A DNA stretch of 64,000 bases from Buttiauxella gaviniae (GTDB lineage: Bacteria; Pseudomonadota; Gammaproteobacteria; Enterobacterales; Enterobacteriaceae). How positions within the stretch are numbered: position 1 is the stretch's first letter; every line of letters begins with the position of its first letter. The stretch is from assembly GCF_040786275.1 (NCBI RefSeq), contig NZ_JBFMVT010000002.1, forward strand, positions 372,001-436,000. Direction: 5' to 3'. The notes beneath the pieces are model-generated. The model saw only the letters and a list, made by a program, of their open reading frames with translations, was not told where the DNA came from and ran no database searches. Shown here in pieces: positions 19,851 to 30,388 of this stretch. Position numbers and translations under genes: made by a program.

Positions 19851-21041
19851 ATGTTTGAGAACATTACCGCTGCCCCAGCCGATCCCATTCTGGGTTTGGC
19901 CGATCTGTTTCGCGCCGATGACCGTCCGACAAAAATTAACCTCGGCATTGGTGTTTATAAAGATGAAACGGGTAAAACGCCGGTTTTGACCAGCGTTAAA
20001 AAAGCAGAGCTTTATCTGCTGGAAAATGAGAACACCAAGAACTATCTCGGTATTGACGGTATCCCAGAATTTGGCCGTTGCACCCAGGAATTACTGTTCG
20101 GGAAAGGTAACGCGCTGAGTGCATCCAAACGCGCTCGCACTGCACAAACGCCAGGCGGCACCGGTGCCCTGCGTGTGGCTGCAGATTTCCTCGCTAAAAA
20201 CACCACCACGCAACGTGTTTGGGTGAGCAATCCTAGCTGGCCGAACCATAAGAGTGTCTTTAACTCTGCCGGTTTAGAAGTGTGCGAATATGATTATTAT
20301 GACGCCCAGAACCACTCTCTGAATTTCGAGGGTCTGATCAACAGCCTGCAAGCTGCCCAGGCGGGCGACGTGGTGCTGTTCCACGGATGCTGCCATAACC
20401 CAACCGGTATCGATCCAACGGCTGAACAGTGGAAAGTGTTGGCAGAAATGTCACAGGCTAAGGGTTGGCTGCCGCTGTTCGACTTCGCCTATCAGGGCTT
20501 TGCTCGCGGTCTGGAAGAAGATGCCGAAGGTCTGCGTATCTTTGCCGCAAGCCATCAAGAGCTGATTGTTGCCAGTTCCTATTCTAAGAACTTTGGCCTC
20601 TACAATGAGCGCGTAGGCGCCTGTACGCTGGTTGCTGCGGATGCCAATACCGTCGACCGTGCGTTCAGCCAAATGAAATCTGTGATTCGTGCAAACTACT
20701 CTAACCCACCAGCCCACGGTGCTTCCGTTGTTGCCACAATCCTGAGCAACGAGGCCCTGCGTACTATCTGGGAGCAAGAGCTGTCCGACATGCGTCAGCG
20801 CATTCACCGTATGCGTCAGCTGTTCGTGAATACTCTGCAAGAGAAAGGGGCGAACCGTGACTTTAGCTTTATCATCAACCAGAACGGCATGTTCTCGTTC
20901 AGCGGCCTAACCAAAGAGCAGGTGCTGCGTTTACGTGAAGAGTTTGGTGTATATGCCGTAGCATCCGGGCGCGTCAACGTTGCAGGCATGACGCCTGACA
21001 ATATGGCCCCGCTGTGTGAAGCGATTGTCGCTGTACTGTAA
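19851..21041 (+). CDS. aspC: AspC, aspartate aminotransferase
   Basis: A 396-residue class I PLP-dependent aminotransferase that interconverts aspartate plus 2-oxoglutarate with oxaloacetate plus glutamate. Length equals E. coli AspC. The PLP lysine is K246 in S-S-Y-S-K-N-F-G, with N-P-T-G near residue 183 for cofactor contact. It follows ompF with its own spacing (188 bases) and terminator, and converges on gloC. Confidence 0.97.
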   Translation: MFENITAAPADPILGLADLFRADDRPTKINLGIGVYKDETGKTPVLTSVKKAELYLLENENTKNYLGIDGIPEFGRCTQELLFGKGNALSASKRARTAQTPGGTGALRVAADFLAKNTTTQRVWVSNPSWPNHKSVFNSAGLEVCEYDYYDAQNHSLNFEGLINSLQAAQAGDVVLFHGCCHNPTGIDPTAEQWKVLAEMSQAKGWLPLFDFAYQGFARGLEEDAEGLRIFAASHQELIVASSYSKNFGLYNERVGACTLVAADANTVDRAFSQMKSVIRANYSNPPAHGASVVATILSNEALRTIWEQELSDMRQRIHRMRQLFVNTLQEKGANRDFSFIINQNGMFSFSGLTKEQVLRLREEFGVYAVASGRVNVAGMTPDNMAPLCEAIVAVL

Positions 21042-21091
21042 AATGAACGAGAGTTGCCGGATGTCACTACGCGAATCCGAGCGACAAAATT

Positions 21092-21124
21092 AAAAAGAGC
21101 CGCACTAGCGGCTCTTCTCGTTTT
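21092..21124. terminator. Bidirectional terminator between aspC and gloC
   Basis: Perfect 8-bp stem AGAGCCGC/GCGGCTCT with an ACTA loop, flanked by an A run on the left and CTCGTTTT on the right, so it can work for both converging genes. It touches the gloC stop codon. Confidence 0.85.
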
Positions 21125-21770
21125 ACCAGACCGGTAATTCGTCCTGCAGGAACGGATTGTGCAGTCGCTCGTAGCCAAGCGTAGACAACGGCCCGTGACC
21201 TGGAATAAACGTCACATCATCGCCCAGCGGCAGCAGCTTACGTTTAATAGAATCGATTAACGCCGCGTGGTCACCCCGTGGGAAATCGCTACGCCCCACT
21301 CCGCCTTTGAAAATCACATCACCGGAAATCAGTAACTGGGATTGCGCGTCAAAGAAAACGACGTGGCCTGGCGTGTGGCCCGGGCAATGCAACACCTGTA
21401 AAGTGACATTCCCTACTGAAACCGTCTCACCCTCATTTAGCCAACGGTCAGGCGTCAACGGCAAGCACTCTTCAAGGCCAAACATCTGGCTCTGCGCAGG
21501 TAGACCCTGCAACCAAAATTCGTCTTCTTTTTCCGGCCCAACCACGGGTACGCCGTAATGCTCAGCCAGTTCAGCCGCCGCACCTACGTGGTCAAGATGA
21601 CCATGCGTTAACAGGATCTGCGTTAGCGTTACGCCTTTCGCCGCAACCTGCTGCTTGATCTTTTCAGCTTCACCGCCTGGGTCAACCAGCGCTGCCTGTT
21701 GAGTTTCTTCACACCAAATCAGCGAACAGTTTTGGCCGAAAGCGGTGACCGGAATAATGTGATAGTTCAT
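21123..21770 (-). CDS. gloC: GloC, type II hydroxyacylglutathione hydrolase
   Basis: A 215-residue metallo-beta-lactamase-fold enzyme (E. coli YcbL/GloC) that hydrolyses S-lactoylglutathione in methylglyoxal detoxification. The metal motif H-G-H-L-D-H is at residues 56-61, with further ligands in C-P-G-H-T-P-G-H and the C-terminal P-G-H-G-P. It lacks the extra C-terminal glyoxalase domain of GloB, as expected for GloC. It lies 40 bases downstream of mepK on the same strand. Confidence 0.93.
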   Translation of the reverse strand: MNYHIIPVTAFGQNCSLIWCEETQQAALVDPGGEAEKIKQQVAAKGVTLTQILLTHGHLDHVGAAAELAEHYGVPVVGPEKEDEFWLQGLPAQSQMFGLEECLPLTPDRWLNEGETVSVGNVTLQVLHCPGHTPGHVVFFDAQSQLLISGDVIFKGGVGRSDFPRGDHAALIDSIKRKLLPLGDDVTFIPGHGPLSTLGYERLHNPFLQDELPVW

Positions 21771-21810
21771 GATGCTCCAATACCGGCAGCACTCGCCGGA
21801 TTCCGTTGTT

Positions 21811-22359
21811 TTACCAGTGCCTTAGTGGCCCGGTATCAATATGCACAAAGTTGCTGCTTGGGTAGTATCCTACACCACCCGCGCGCATAGATAATGCTGC
21901 TTTGCGAACATTGCTTAACGAAATCCCTTCAATATGGAAATCCATCGCCTGGCCTTTGGTGTGATAGCTCTTTTTCGCTACACCTCGACTATGGGCGCGG
22001 AGTTCATTGTTCGTATCCAGGGAACGATAGCCGGATACCAACTGCACCGGTTTATTGGTTCCTAATAAACCCTGCAGGCGGTAAAGCTGGTCGAATAATT
22101 TCGGGTCGATGGATTTAATCTTATTCGCGCGAAAATCACGGAAGAAATGATTGAGCCTTGCTAATTCGTCCTGAATATAGCCTTTACCATCGAAAAATTC
22201 GGCTTTCAGTGACTCGCCTGTATGCAGGTTATTAAGAGTCAGAATGCGCGGGCGCGGTGTTGAGAGTGTGGCAAACGCTTGCTTTGGGAGCAGAGCGGCA
22301 CCTAAAGCCACGCCACCCAACGCCAGCAGCTTGCGGCGGTTTGCGTCAAATTTGTCCAT
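21811..22359 (-). CDS. mepK: MepK, peptidoglycan DD-endopeptidase
   Basis: A 182-residue exported M15-type zinc peptidase. In E. coli MepK (YcbK) cleaves 3-3 crosslinks in murein to allow cell-wall growth. The N-terminus carries a twin-arginine signal (R-R-K-L-L-A-L-G) ending near residue 30. Zinc ligands H133, D140 and H173 are visible in Y-H-T-K-G-Q-A-M-D and F-V-H-I-D. It sits between ldtD, which makes the 3-3 crosslinks, and gloC, the same order as E. coli. Confidence 0.94.
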   Translation of the reverse strand: MDKFDANRRKLLALGGVALGAALLPKQAFATLSTPRPRILTLNNLHTGESLKAEFFDGKGYIQDELARLNHFFRDFRANKIKSIDPKLFDQLYRLQGLLGTNKPVQLVSGYRSLDTNNELRAHSRGVAKKSYHTKGQAMDFHIEGISLSNVRKAALSMRAGGVGYYPSSNFVHIDTGPLRHW

Positions 22360-22455
22360 GATGTCCAGGTTTACAGGTAAAAACGATCAAATAATATGCA
22401 CTTCAGGCGCACAGCTCCGCACCTTAACTGCCAAAACAAAGTGAGTCAAGGCGTG

Positions 22456-22490
22456 CAAAACCCAGTAAAACTGGGCCCTGTAGAGGGCCC
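22456..22490 (-). terminator. Tandem hairpins after ldtD
   Basis: Two abutting stems: GGGCCC(TGTAGA)GGGCCC at 22473-22490 and CCCAGT(AAA)ACTGGG at 22461-22475. They share the GGG at 22473-22475, so only one forms fully at a time. Read on the minus strand the second is followed by TTTTG. It lies 50 bases after the ldtD stop. Confidence 0.65.
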
Positions 22491-22540
22491 GGAGGTGTTT
22501 TACAATTATTACGACCGCTAATTCATTAGAATTACTGCAT

Positions 22541-24421
22541 TTACCGGATCAATAGTTCAGCTTTTGAAAGGATTTGTGCGCCGGATCGCGCGGTGAGATC
22601 GTAATTGTAAATATCTGTACGGTACTGCGTGCGCCCATCGTCACCGACGAACGCCGTGAGGTAGTAAAGGTTCACCGGAATGGTCTGGCGAATATTCACA
22701 TATTTGGTGCTACCGTCTTTGAGCTGGCTCGAAATCCGGGCATCGTTCCAGCCCGCATCTTGCAAGAGCATGTTTGCAAGCTCGGAGGCTTTGTTAACCC
22801 TGACACAGCCCGAACTTAGCGCTCGCGCATCTTTCTGGAACAGGTTGTGATTCGGCGTATCATGCAGATAGATCGCATCCGAACTTGGCATATTAAATTT
22901 GTAACGCCCTAACGAGTTCTGCGCCCCTGGTTTTTGCTGGAAGCGGAAAGGTAGATTGCTGGCAGTAATGGTGCCCCAGTCAACGCGCCACGGGTCTATC
23001 GCTTCTGCATTATTGCTCCAGCCCCGCAGAACGCTATAACCATGGCGATCCAGATAGCCCGGGTCCTGGTGAACTTTCGGCAAAATGTCGTTACGCGCAA
23101 GCGTCGGCGGCACATTCCACGGCGGGTTAACCACCACGTTATTAAGTGCACTGCTCATCATTGGCGTTTTACGGTCCGGGCGCCCAACGATGACGCGCGA
23201 AGCCAACACTTCATTCCCATTCAGGTAATAGCTCAGCGAATAGTTGGGGATGTTAACCATAATGCCGGTATCGAGTTTTTTCGGCAGCAGGCGCAGGCGC
23301 TGGATATTTAATGCCACAAGCGAAGCGCGCTGCTGCGGCGTCACATTCAGCCAGTTGCGGGTTAACTGCCCAATAGAGCCATCAACACCTAATCCCTGCC
23401 ATTTCTGGAAACGTTTCACACCCTCGACCAGCTCTTTGCTGTAAGCGCTGCGCACGGCTGGGGTTGATTTCTTTTTCTTACCGGCGACGGCGTCGGGAGT
23501 CTTTTGAACCACCTGTTCGCTATCAACCTGAATGGCTGATGGACTGACCGCCACGCTTGCCGTCGATGCCCCCTCTCGTTCTGGCAACGGAATCGCAGGC
23601 TCCGCTTGCAGCATGCCGGTGCGGGCGAGAATTTCGCGCAGGGCTGGAACGTCATTGCTCCACTGACCGGGACGCAATGTTTCGCTCCCGGTCAACTGCG
23701 GCCACGGACGAGAATCGCTTAACAAATGCACCAGCGACTGATGCAGTTTGGCGTATTGCGGATGCTGCGGGGCCAATGTCTCAACAAAGCTGACTAATGT
23801 TCCCTGATCGACCGCCACCTGCCATTGGTTAATCACAGAGATGGGTGGGGTCTGCATTTTGTAAGGTCTGGAGCTGTACAGCCAGCGGTTGCCTTCGGTC
23901 GGGATACCATAGACAAATTGCAGATAACCCATCATCGCGTCGGATAAAACGACATCACGCGCTAAACCGGTAACAGAAGGATCGGTAAGCAGCTCAACCC
24001 AGGTGGTAAACTGCGGCTGGATACCTGAAATAGCCACTTCAGCGAGCTGTTGCTGGAAAGCCTTAACCGCGTCGCGGTTCTCCCACATCGGTTTCATTTC
24101 GCGAGCAGCATAGAATGCCGAGAGCGCATTGAGATAAACGGGCGTGTATCCCGCAGGCAAATGGGCAACCAGTTGAGAGCGGCTTTGTGCAGCAGACATG
24201 CCGGTGGAGTCCAGCGGCAAAGCGCCCACCATACTGGCGGTCGCCGCTGATTGTGGTAATGGCTGCTCAGGCGAGCTACCAGGTTCAATGCTTACCGCAG
24301 AACTGTCAGATGGAACCACCGCGGGTTCATCTGCCTGCGCCATAAACAGTGGAGCGAAACTGAGTGCCAGCCCAAACGTCAGCGCTGACAGTCGAAAACC
24401 GTGCAATTTTTTAAGCAACAT
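22541..24421 (-). CDS. ldtD: LdtD, L,D-transpeptidase (YcbB)
   Basis: A 626-residue periplasmic murein L,D-transpeptidase that makes 3-3 crosslinks and can replace PBP crosslinking under beta-lactam or envelope stress. The frame opens 9 codons earlier, but ATG 24421 has an AGGGGG upstream and gives the E. coli start (M-L-L) and a signal peptide ending at A-Q-A near residue 30. A peptidoglycan-binding domain ([11 protein letters not shown]) comes before the YkuD catalytic domain with S-S-G-C-V-R-V, catalytic cysteine near 539. It is slightly longer than E. coli (615 aa), in a low-complexity linker. The expected neighbour mukB is absent; mdfA follows instead. Confidence 0.95.
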   Translation of the reverse strand: MLLKKLHGFRLSALTFGLALSFAPLFMAQADEPAVVPSDSSAVSIEPGSSPEQPLPQSAATASMVGALPLDSTGMSAAQSRSQLVAHLPAGYTPVYLNALSAFYAAREMKPMWENRDAVKAFQQQLAEVAISGIQPQFTTWVELLTDPSVTGLARDVVLSDAMMGYLQFVYGIPTEGNRWLYSSRPYKMQTPPISVINQWQVAVDQGTLVSFVETLAPQHPQYAKLHQSLVHLLSDSRPWPQLTGSETLRPGQWSNDVPALREILARTGMLQAEPAIPLPEREGASTASVAVSPSAIQVDSEQVVQKTPDAVAGKKKKSTPAVRSAYSKELVEGVKRFQKWQGLGVDGSIGQLTRNWLNVTPQQRASLVALNIQRLRLLPKKLDTGIMVNIPNYSLSYYLNGNEVLASRVIVGRPDRKTPMMSSALNNVVVNPPWNVPPTLARNDILPKVHQDPGYLDRHGYSVLRGWSNNAEAIDPWRVDWGTITASNLPFRFQQKPGAQNSLGRYKFNMPSSDAIYLHDTPNHNLFQKDARALSSGCVRVNKASELANMLLQDAGWNDARISSQLKDGSTKYVNIRQTIPVNLYYLTAFVGDDGRTQYRTDIYNYDLTARSGAQILSKAELLIR

Positions 24422-24586
24422 CCCTTGCCCCCTGTTTATACCCGTCACTCTTCACCCAGATTTTCGCGCTGGGCTTTACTACCAGTATATAAACAGCAAA
24501 TATTATTTGCCCGCAAAAATGTAAATAAAATTAAAGATTAAGAGCTTTTAGGAAAACGTCTAATGCAGGCAGGTCAGGGGGAAAGC

Positions 24587-24622
24587 TAAAAAAAGACCCC
24601 GAAAATTCGAGGTCTTTTTTAC
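24587..24622 (-). terminator. Rho-independent terminator of mdfA
   Basis: Stem AAAAAAGACC (24589-24598) pairs with GGTCTTTTTT (24611-24620), extended by a few inner pairs. T-runs on both strands let it work in both directions; it lies 10 bases past the mdfA stop. Confidence 0.88.
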
Positions 24623-24632
24623 GACAATACAT

Positions 24633-25853
24633 TTAAATATCTGTTCGATTGCCCACGCTCTTATCTTTTAAGAACATAAACATCAAACCTAGCCAGATAA
24701 CACCGCCCAGCAAATTAAACAGGCTGAACAGTCCATTGCCGCCAAACAGATAAGCGTGCTTGCTCACTTCGATACCCACGGTGAAGATAAACATCTGTAA
24801 CATCCCCATCGCTGCCGATACTGTCCCTTTACTCATATCGCTTGCGAACAATGTCAGGCGCACCAGCCCTGCGTTCGCCAGGCCAATACCAAACGCATAG
24901 AGACTCAGCCCTGCAGTCATCCACAAATAGGCATGTGTTGACACAACGGTTGCGACGGCAGCAACCACGAGCCCCGGAACAATCCACCAGCCGCCAAGAA
25001 TGATCAGCGAACGCACGCTCCGACGCGACGTTAAACGCGCCAGCACCAGGTTACCGATAATCAATGCCCCAAAGATAGGGACTTGTAACAGGCCATACTC
25101 ATAGGTCGAAAGCTTTTCACCACTGATGATAATAATCGGGGATTGCGCAATCCACGCCAGCAGCGGCAAGCTAACAAAACCAATCGCCAGCGCCCCCGCG
25201 ACAAAACGACCATTTTTGAGCACCAGTTTGTAGTCGTGGCCTAAATCGCGCAGCGAGAGTTTTTCCCCCAGCCGCGTCGCCGTTTCCGGCATCGCGCGGT
25301 GTAGCCCGAAGAATGAAAACGCCGCCAGCGCCGCAAACAGCACAAACATGGTTTCCCACGGCGCGTAATGAATCCAGGCGGCCCCAACCAGCGGGCCAAG
25401 TAGCGGCGCAATTAACGCCACATTCGCCATCAGCGCGGTAATTTTAATGCACACCGCTTCTTCGAAAGATTCCTGAATCGCCGCGTATCCCACCGAGCCG
25501 ATGAAGCACAGGCTCACCCCCTGCAAGAACCGCAGAATGGTGAATTGTTCAATATTTTGCGCCAGCAACGTTGCGAGGCAGGTGACGATAAACCACACCA
25601 CGCCGGTGAGCATCACTGGACGGCGGCCAATACGGTCGGAAAGCGGGCCCAGCAGCCACTGTAAAAACATGCCGCCTGCCAGATACGCCGTCATAGAGGT
25701 CGGCACCCATTCGATTCCCGCGTTGTATTGTTCGACAACCGCCAGCATGCCGGGCTGGATCATATCATTGCCGATATACGTAGAAAATTCATAGAGTACC
25801 AGGCACAGCGGGAACAGCAGTGCCTGGCGACCCAGTCGTTTGTTATTTTGCAT
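24633..25853 (-). CDS. mdfA: MdfA, multidrug/proton antiporter
   Basis: A 406-residue MFS efflux pump with 12 membrane segments that exports cationic and neutral drugs and, in E. coli, supports alkaline pH tolerance. Key acidic residues of TM1 are kept: E22 and D30 in [10 protein letters not shown] match E. coli E26 and D34. The G-x-x-x-D-R-x-G-R-R loop ([10 protein letters not shown]) is present. It is divergent from the PAP2 gene across 163 bases. In E. coli it lies next to ybjG and deoR, as here, but not next to ldtD. Confidence 0.96.
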   Translation of the reverse strand: MQNNKRLGRQALLFPLCLVLYEFSTYIGNDMIQPGMLAVVEQYNAGIEWVPTSMTAYLAGGMFLQWLLGPLSDRIGRRPVMLTGVVWFIVTCLATLLAQNIEQFTILRFLQGVSLCFIGSVGYAAIQESFEEAVCIKITALMANVALIAPLLGPLVGAAWIHYAPWETMFVLFAALAAFSFFGLHRAMPETATRLGEKLSLRDLGHDYKLVLKNGRFVAGALAIGFVSLPLLAWIAQSPIIIISGEKLSTYEYGLLQVPIFGALIIGNLVLARLTSRRSVRSLIILGGWWIVPGLVVAAVATVVSTHAYLWMTAGLSLYAFGIGLANAGLVRLTLFASDMSKGTVSAAMGMLQMFIFTVGIEVSKHAYLFGGNGLFSLFNLLGGVIWLGLMFMFLKDKSVGNRTDI

Positions 25854-26016
25854 GAGAAACTCAAAAGGGAAGAAAAACGCTCAAAGTGTAATAAATTGCC
25901 TGTGCAGTAGATAGTGAATTATTGACGATACTGCGCCGATTGTTCTGTTGTTTAAGGTTTTCTTAATATCCTCTACGTATGCTTCCCGCCTGGCCTGGAC
26001 TTAAACACCCAATGAC

Positions 26017-26718
26017 ATGACAAATAAGACAAACCTGCTTTACCGTCTGCCGCTGCGCTTTTACCTTTATCAGTTCTTGAGCCTGTTTTTGCTCGCATTG
26101 GTGTTCACCTGGCTTTCACGGGATGAAGGTTTAGACCATCTGCTGACGGGTTACTGGTTTGACGCGGCAACGCACAGTTTCCCGCTGCAAAAAGATAGGC
26201 TGCTGGATTTGATAAACCACCGCCTGATCAAACAAATCGTTATTGCTGCGGGAGTTATCTGTTTGTTGTATGGCATTATTCGCCGCCAGCCGCGCCCCGT
26301 ATTAGTGGCGGTGCTGTTTGGGCTTGGCGCGTTAACCGTTGGCATCCTGAAAGCCACCAGCCATCACTCTTGCCCGTGGGATTTGGTGGAGTACGGCGGG
26401 AAAGCGATTTCCTACCCGCTGTTTAGCACAGTGCCTGACGGCAGCGGGCCCGGGCGATGCTTCCCTGGGGGGCACTCCTCCAGTGGTTTCGGCGTCATGG
26501 CGCTGTTTTTCCTGTTTTATCGCGAACGTCCTCGCCTCGCGTGGGGAAGCCTGGTTTTCGGCATCGTACTGGGTCTGGTGATGGGTTATGGCCAGGTGAT
26601 GCGCGGGGCTCATTTTTTCAGCCACAACCTGTGGGCAGGTTGGTGGGTCTGGTTAACACAAGTGGTGGTGTACGGCATCGTCTCCACAGGGTTGGTTAAG
26701 GAACCAAAATCGTTATGA
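26017..26718 (+). CDS. PAP2-family membrane phosphatase, function unknown
   Basis: A 233-residue inner-membrane protein with about five or six hydrophobic segments. PAP2 motifs are recognisable but of a variant kind: K-x6-C-P-W-D (arginine replaced by cysteine-proline), R-C-F-P-G-G-H-S-S-S-G-F for the P-S-G-H motif, and M-R-G-A-H-F-F-S-H for the last. This pattern is what I recall for a subgroup acting on lipid-linked or lipid A phosphates, but the substrate here is not known. It overlaps ybjG by 4 bases (ATGA), so the two phosphatases are translationally coupled. E. coli K-12 has only ybjG at this spot. Confidence 0.85.
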   Translation: MTNKTNLLYRLPLRFYLYQFLSLFLLALVFTWLSRDEGLDHLLTGYWFDAATHSFPLQKDRLLDLINHRLIKQIVIAAGVICLLYGIIRRQPRPVLVAVLFGLGALTVGILKATSHHSCPWDLVEYGGKAISYPLFSTVPDGSGPGRCFPGGHSSSGFGVMALFFLFYRERPRLAWGSLVFGIVLGLVMGYGQVMRGAHFFSHNLWAGWWVWLTQVVVYGIVSTGLVKEPKSL

Positions 26719-27323
26719 TCGAACAACTCAATCAGACTCTTTTCCTGCTGATTAATGCAACACCTGCGTCACCTGAGTGGCTGATTAAGCTCGCCATTTT
26801 TATCGCCAATGAGTTGATTAACATCGTACCGATGCTGATTGCCATTCTCTGGCTGTGGGGGCAACCCCGCCTGATGACCGCTCAGCGTGCGGTAGTGATT
26901 AAGACGGCGATGGCGATTCTCATTAGCGTGTCGCTATCATGGATTATCGGCCATGCTTTCCCGCACGACCGGCCCTTTGTCACCGGTTTTGGCTATAACT
27001 TCCTGCACCATGCGCCGGACGACTCATTCCCAAGCGATCACGGCACCGTGATTTTCACCTTCGCGCTGGCATTTTGGTGCTGGCATCGCGTGTGGTCAGG
27101 CGTTGTGCTCTTTGCCATCGGCTGCGCGATTGCCTGGTCGCGAGTTTATCTTGGCGTGCACTGGCCGTTGGACATGCTTGGCGGTTTGCTGGTGGGGTTA
27201 TGTTCTTGCCTGTTGGCGCAAATGCTTTGGAACGGTTTTGGTGCGCGGATTTACGCGCGGTTACACCAGGTTTACCGTTTCTGTTTTGCCCTGCTCATCC
27301 GTAAAGGTTGGGTGCGTGACTAA
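26715..27323 (+). CDS. ybjG: YbjG, undecaprenyl-pyrophosphate phosphatase (BcrC type)
   Basis: A 202-residue PAP2-type inner-membrane enzyme that removes a phosphate from undecaprenyl pyrophosphate to recycle the murein and O-antigen carrier lipid; raised dosage gives bacitracin resistance. Motifs H-D-R-P, F-P-S-D-H and S-R-V-Y-L-G-V-H-W-P-L-D are all intact. About five or six hydrophobic segments. Its start overlaps the upstream PAP2 gene. It keeps the E. coli order mdfA-ybjG-deoR-dacC. Confidence 0.94.
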   Translation: MIEQLNQTLFLLINATPASPEWLIKLAIFIANELINIVPMLIAILWLWGQPRLMTAQRAVVIKTAMAILISVSLSWIIGHAFPHDRPFVTGFGYNFLHHAPDDSFPSDHGTVIFTFALAFWCWHRVWSGVVLFAIGCAIAWSRVYLGVHWPLDMLGGLLVGLCSCLLAQMLWNGFGARIYARLHQVYRFCFALLIRKGWVRD

Positions 27324-27355
27324 GCCTTTGAGCAAAGGTAAGATGCGGTAATTAA

Positions 27356-27394
27356 CGCCCTCACCCTAACCCTCTCCCAAAAGAGAAGGAACAA
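27356..27394. repeat. Partial copy of a CCCTCACCCTAACCCTCTCCC-type intergenic repeat
   Basis: The sequence CGCCCTCACCCTAACCCTC then TCCCAAAAGAGAAGG is one arm plus loop and a short return arm of an intergenic repeat I recall as common in Enterobacter-like and other gammaproteobacterial genomes. The return arm (GAGAAGG) is short, so this copy looks degenerate. It lies between ybjG and deoR. Confidence 0.5.
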
Positions 27395-27412
27395 AAAGGT
27401 TTAGTTGCTCAT

Positions 27413-28177
27413 ATGGAAACCCGGCGCGACGAACGCATCAACCGCCTGATTCAGGCGCTTAAACGCAGCGACAAAATTCATCTTAAAGAAGCGTCCGCTT
27501 TACTGGGCGTTTCTGAAATGACCATTCGCCGAGATCTCAGCAGTGAACCCGGCCCCGTCGTGTTATTGGGGGGGTATGTTGTTCTTGAACCCCGCAGCGT
27601 CACCGCCAACCACTATCTGTTAAGCGATCAAAAAACCCGCCGTATCGAAGAAAAACGCCATGCTGCGCGCCTTGCCGCAGCACGGGTGCGCCGCCATCAG
27701 ACAGTATTTTTTGATTGCGGCACCACCACGCCTTACATCATTGAAGCCCTGGATGATGAGCTGGAATTTACCGGCGTGTGTTATTCGTTAAATACTTTTC
27801 TGGCGTTGCAGGATAAACCCGGCTGCCGGGTGATTTTAAGCGGGGGCGAATTTCACGCCAGTAATGCGATTTTCAAACCGATTAACTTCCAGGAATGCCT
27901 GAACAACTTTTGCCCGGACATCGCTTTTTTCTCGGCGGCAGGCGTCCACACTCGCCACGGAGCCACCTGTTTTAATCTGGATGAATTGCCGGTAAAACAC
28001 TGGGCATTATCGATGGCGCAGCAGCGTATTCTGGTGGTGGACAGCAGCAAATTCGGCAAAGTACGCGCCGCATGCATGGGGCCACTGTCTGCTTTTGATC
28101 TGATTATCAGCGATGAAAAACCCGACGCAGCATTTGTTGCGCATGCCGCGTCGCAGAATATTCAACTCGAGTGGTAA
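27413..28177 (+). CDS. deoR: DeoR, deoxyribose-phosphate-responsive repressor
   Basis: A 254-residue transcription factor with an N-terminal DeoR-type helix-turn-helix (about 5-57, including L-G-V-S-E-M-T-I-R-R-D-L) and a C-terminal effector domain of the phosphosugar-binding ISOCOT fold (F-D-C-G-T-T-T). In E. coli it represses the deoCABD operon and nupG until deoxyribose-5-phosphate appears. It converges on dacC with only three bases between the two stop codons, as in E. coli. Confidence 0.95.
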   Translation: METRRDERINRLIQALKRSDKIHLKEASALLGVSEMTIRRDLSSEPGPVVLLGGYVVLEPRSVTANHYLLSDQKTRRIEEKRHAARLAAARVRRHQTVFFDCGTTTPYIIEALDDELEFTGVCYSLNTFLALQDKPGCRVILSGGEFHASNAIFKPINFQECLNNFCPDIAFFSAAGVHTRHGATCFNLDELPVKHWALSMAQQRILVVDSSKFGKVRAACMGPLSAFDLIISDEKPDAAFVAHAASQNIQLEW

Positions 28178-28180
28178 CGG

Positions 28181-29383
28181 TTAGAACCAGCTTCCAAACC
28201 AGCTATGGAACTTCATCAACACGAAGTCCCACATACGGCTAAAGAAACCACCTTCTTCCACCGCCTGCATCACCATCAGCGGGCGCTGTTCGATAGATTT
28301 ACCGTTAAGCTGGAAATCGATAGTGCCAACAACCTGGCCTTTTTTCAGCGGTGCGGTCAACTGCGGCTGGTTCAGGGTGAAGCTCGCTTTCAGGTTTTTC
28401 AACTGACCGCGCGGGATGGTGACCGAGCCGCCTTCGCCTGCGCCAAGGTTAACTTCGCTGCTGTCGCCAAACCACACGCGCTGCGTCACAAAGGTCGCAT
28501 CCGGTTTAATCGGCGTCACGGTTTCGAAGAAGCGGAAGCCCCACGTCAGCAGTTTTTCACTTTCATTAAAACGAATACGGTCGGTTTTGGTGCCTAATAC
28601 CACGGAAATCAGGCGCATGTCGCCGGAGGTTGCCGATGCGACCAGGTTATAACCGGCCCCCGTGGTGGTCCCGGTTTTCATACCATCAACGTTGAGGTTA
28701 GAGCTCCACAGCAGGCGGTTACGGTTCGGCTGCTTGATGTTATTGAAGGTGAACTCTTTCTCTTTGTGGATGGCGTACTCTTCCGGCACATCATGAATCA
28801 GGGCTTTGCCAAGCAGCGCCATGTCACGTGCGGTACTGAACTGCCCCGGCGCATCCAGGCCGTGAACGGTTTTAAACGTGGTGTTGGTGAGATTGAGCTT
28901 TTGCGCGTAGTTGTTCATCAGGCTGACAAATGAATCCTGGCTGCCCGCCACATAATCTGCAATCGCGATACTGGCATCGTTGCCTGACTGAATGATCACG
29001 CCTTTATTCAAATCTTCAACCGAGACTTTATCGCCCGGTTTGAGGAACATCAGCGAAGAACCACGCAGCGCCGGGTTACCGGTTGCCCAGGCATCTTTCC
29101 CGATGGTCACCATATCCGTCAGCTTAATTTTATCAGCCTTCAGCGCCTGGCCTACGACGTAGCTGGTCATCAGTTTCGTCAGACTCGCCGGATCCAGTTG
29201 CATATCGGCGCTGCCTTCTGCCAACACTTTACCGCTGGCGTAATCCATTAAAATCCAGGCTTTAGCATCAACTTGCGGCGCATCCGCAGTTTGTTCTGCG
29301 CTTATCGCAGGTGCGGCCACCAAAAGCAGGGTCGTTCCTGCCAGTAATGCTCGTAAGGAAGCAGGTATTTGCAAAGTTTTCAT
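28181..29383 (-). CDS. dacC: DacC, penicillin-binding protein 6 (D,D-carboxypeptidase)
   Basis: A 400-residue exported D-Ala-D-Ala carboxypeptidase, the length of E. coli PBP6. The frame extends 11 codons upstream, but ATG 29383 after GGGTGG gives a signal peptide ending near A-I-S-A (residue 29). Active-site motifs are S67-L-T-K70, S-G-N and K-T-G. The C-terminal amphipathic helix ([12 protein letters not shown]) anchors it to the inner membrane's outer face. Confidence 0.96.
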   Translation of the reverse strand: MKTLQIPASLRALLAGTTLLLVAAPAISAEQTADAPQVDAKAWILMDYASGKVLAEGSADMQLDPASLTKLMTSYVVGQALKADKIKLTDMVTIGKDAWATGNPALRGSSLMFLKPGDKVSVEDLNKGVIIQSGNDASIAIADYVAGSQDSFVSLMNNYAQKLNLTNTTFKTVHGLDAPGQFSTARDMALLGKALIHDVPEEYAIHKEKEFTFNNIKQPNRNRLLWSSNLNVDGMKTGTTTGAGYNLVASATSGDMRLISVVLGTKTDRIRFNESEKLLTWGFRFFETVTPIKPDATFVTQRVWFGDSSEVNLGAGEGGSVTIPRGQLKNLKASFTLNQPQLTAPLKKGQVVGTIDFQLNGKSIEQRPLMVMQAVEEGGFFSRMWDFVLMKFHSWFGSWF

Positions 29384-29632
29384 AACACCACCCAGTATCC
29401 ATTCTAAAAAAGTCACGACGCACGCCGTTACTCAATCGTTCAAGTTGCCAGTAAGCTAACGTGTGAATCCGCTTAAAGAAACATAGCGTTGGTAAAGTTT
29501 TTTAAGTTTATTCGATAACTGTATCACTTGCCGCCACGTTAATGAGTTTTTTAGCTGCCGTTAAGCTTACGTGCTGTTTTCTTCGCCAGCGCACGGCATA
29601 CTGAGGAGCAAACCAACGAATGAGGAAACAAA

Positions 29633-30259
29633 ATGATCACTGTTTGGGGCAGAAACAATTCTACAAATGTTAAAAAAGTGTTGTGGTGTCTGGAAGAGTT
29701 AGGCGTGGCGTATGACTCAATTCCTGCTGGCGGGAAATTTGGCAAAACGCAGGATGCAGAATACCTGGCGATGAACCCCAATGCGCTGGTGCCGTGTCTT
29801 CATGATGACACCGCGAATCTGACGCTTTGGGAATCCAATACCATCGTGCGTTATCTGGCGGCCCAATACGGCAAAGAGACGTTGTGGATTGCAGAACCCG
29901 CCGCCCGCGCAGCCGGTGAAAAATGGATGGATTGGGTAGGCACAACGCTCGCAGGCCCGCATCGCGGCGTATTTTTCAGCCTGGTGCGTACCGCACCCGA
30001 ATTGCGCGATGAAAAGCTGATTGCCGATAGCATCGCTCAGTGCAATACGCTGTTTGCCATTATCGACGCCGAACTCGCCAAACAGACGTGGTTAGGCGGT
30101 GAGGCGTTTAGTGTGGCCGATATTGCCCTGGGTCCAACCCTCTACAATCTGCTTAACCTGGATGTGGAGTGGAATGCGTTCCCCCACCTGCAACGCTGGT
30201 ATCAGCAACTGACCCAGCGCCCAGCGTTCAAGAAAATCGTGATGATTCCGCTGAGCTAG
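29633..30259 (+). CDS. gstB: GstB, glutathione S-transferase
   Basis: A 208-residue soluble GST with an N-terminal thioredoxin-fold domain (about 1-80, glutathione-binding E-S-N-T-I-V-R-Y-L) and a C-terminal helical domain. E. coli GstB (YliJ) conjugates bromoacetate and similar small electrophiles. It is transcribed away from dacC across 249 bases and converges on yliI across a BIME. Confidence 0.92.
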   Translation: MITVWGRNNSTNVKKVLWCLEELGVAYDSIPAGGKFGKTQDAEYLAMNPNALVPCLHDDTANLTLWESNTIVRYLAAQYGKETLWIAEPAARAAGEKWMDWVGTTLAGPHRGVFFSLVRTAPELRDEKLIADSIAQCNTLFAIIDAELAKQTWLGGEAFSVADIALGPTLYNLLNLDVEWNAFPHLQRWYQQLTQRPAFKKIVMIPLS

Positions 30260-30299
30260 AAATGCTAACGGAATGAGTCTGCTGATATAGCTTTTTCCC

Positions 30300-30373
30300 A
30301 GGTCGGATTAGCGTAGCGACATCCGACAACCCTGTGTAAACGGTGGATGGCGCTATCGCTTATCCACCTTACA
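30300..30373. repeat. BIME between gstB and yliI
   Basis: Two REP-type palindromes: 30302-30327 (GTCGGATTAGCG...CATCCGAC) and 30342-30368 (GGTGGATGGCGC...TTATCCACC). The second is a close inverted copy of the ssuB-pepN unit. It fills the gap of a convergent pair. Confidence 0.88.
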
Positions 30374-30388
30374 AAATCGAGCCAGGTT

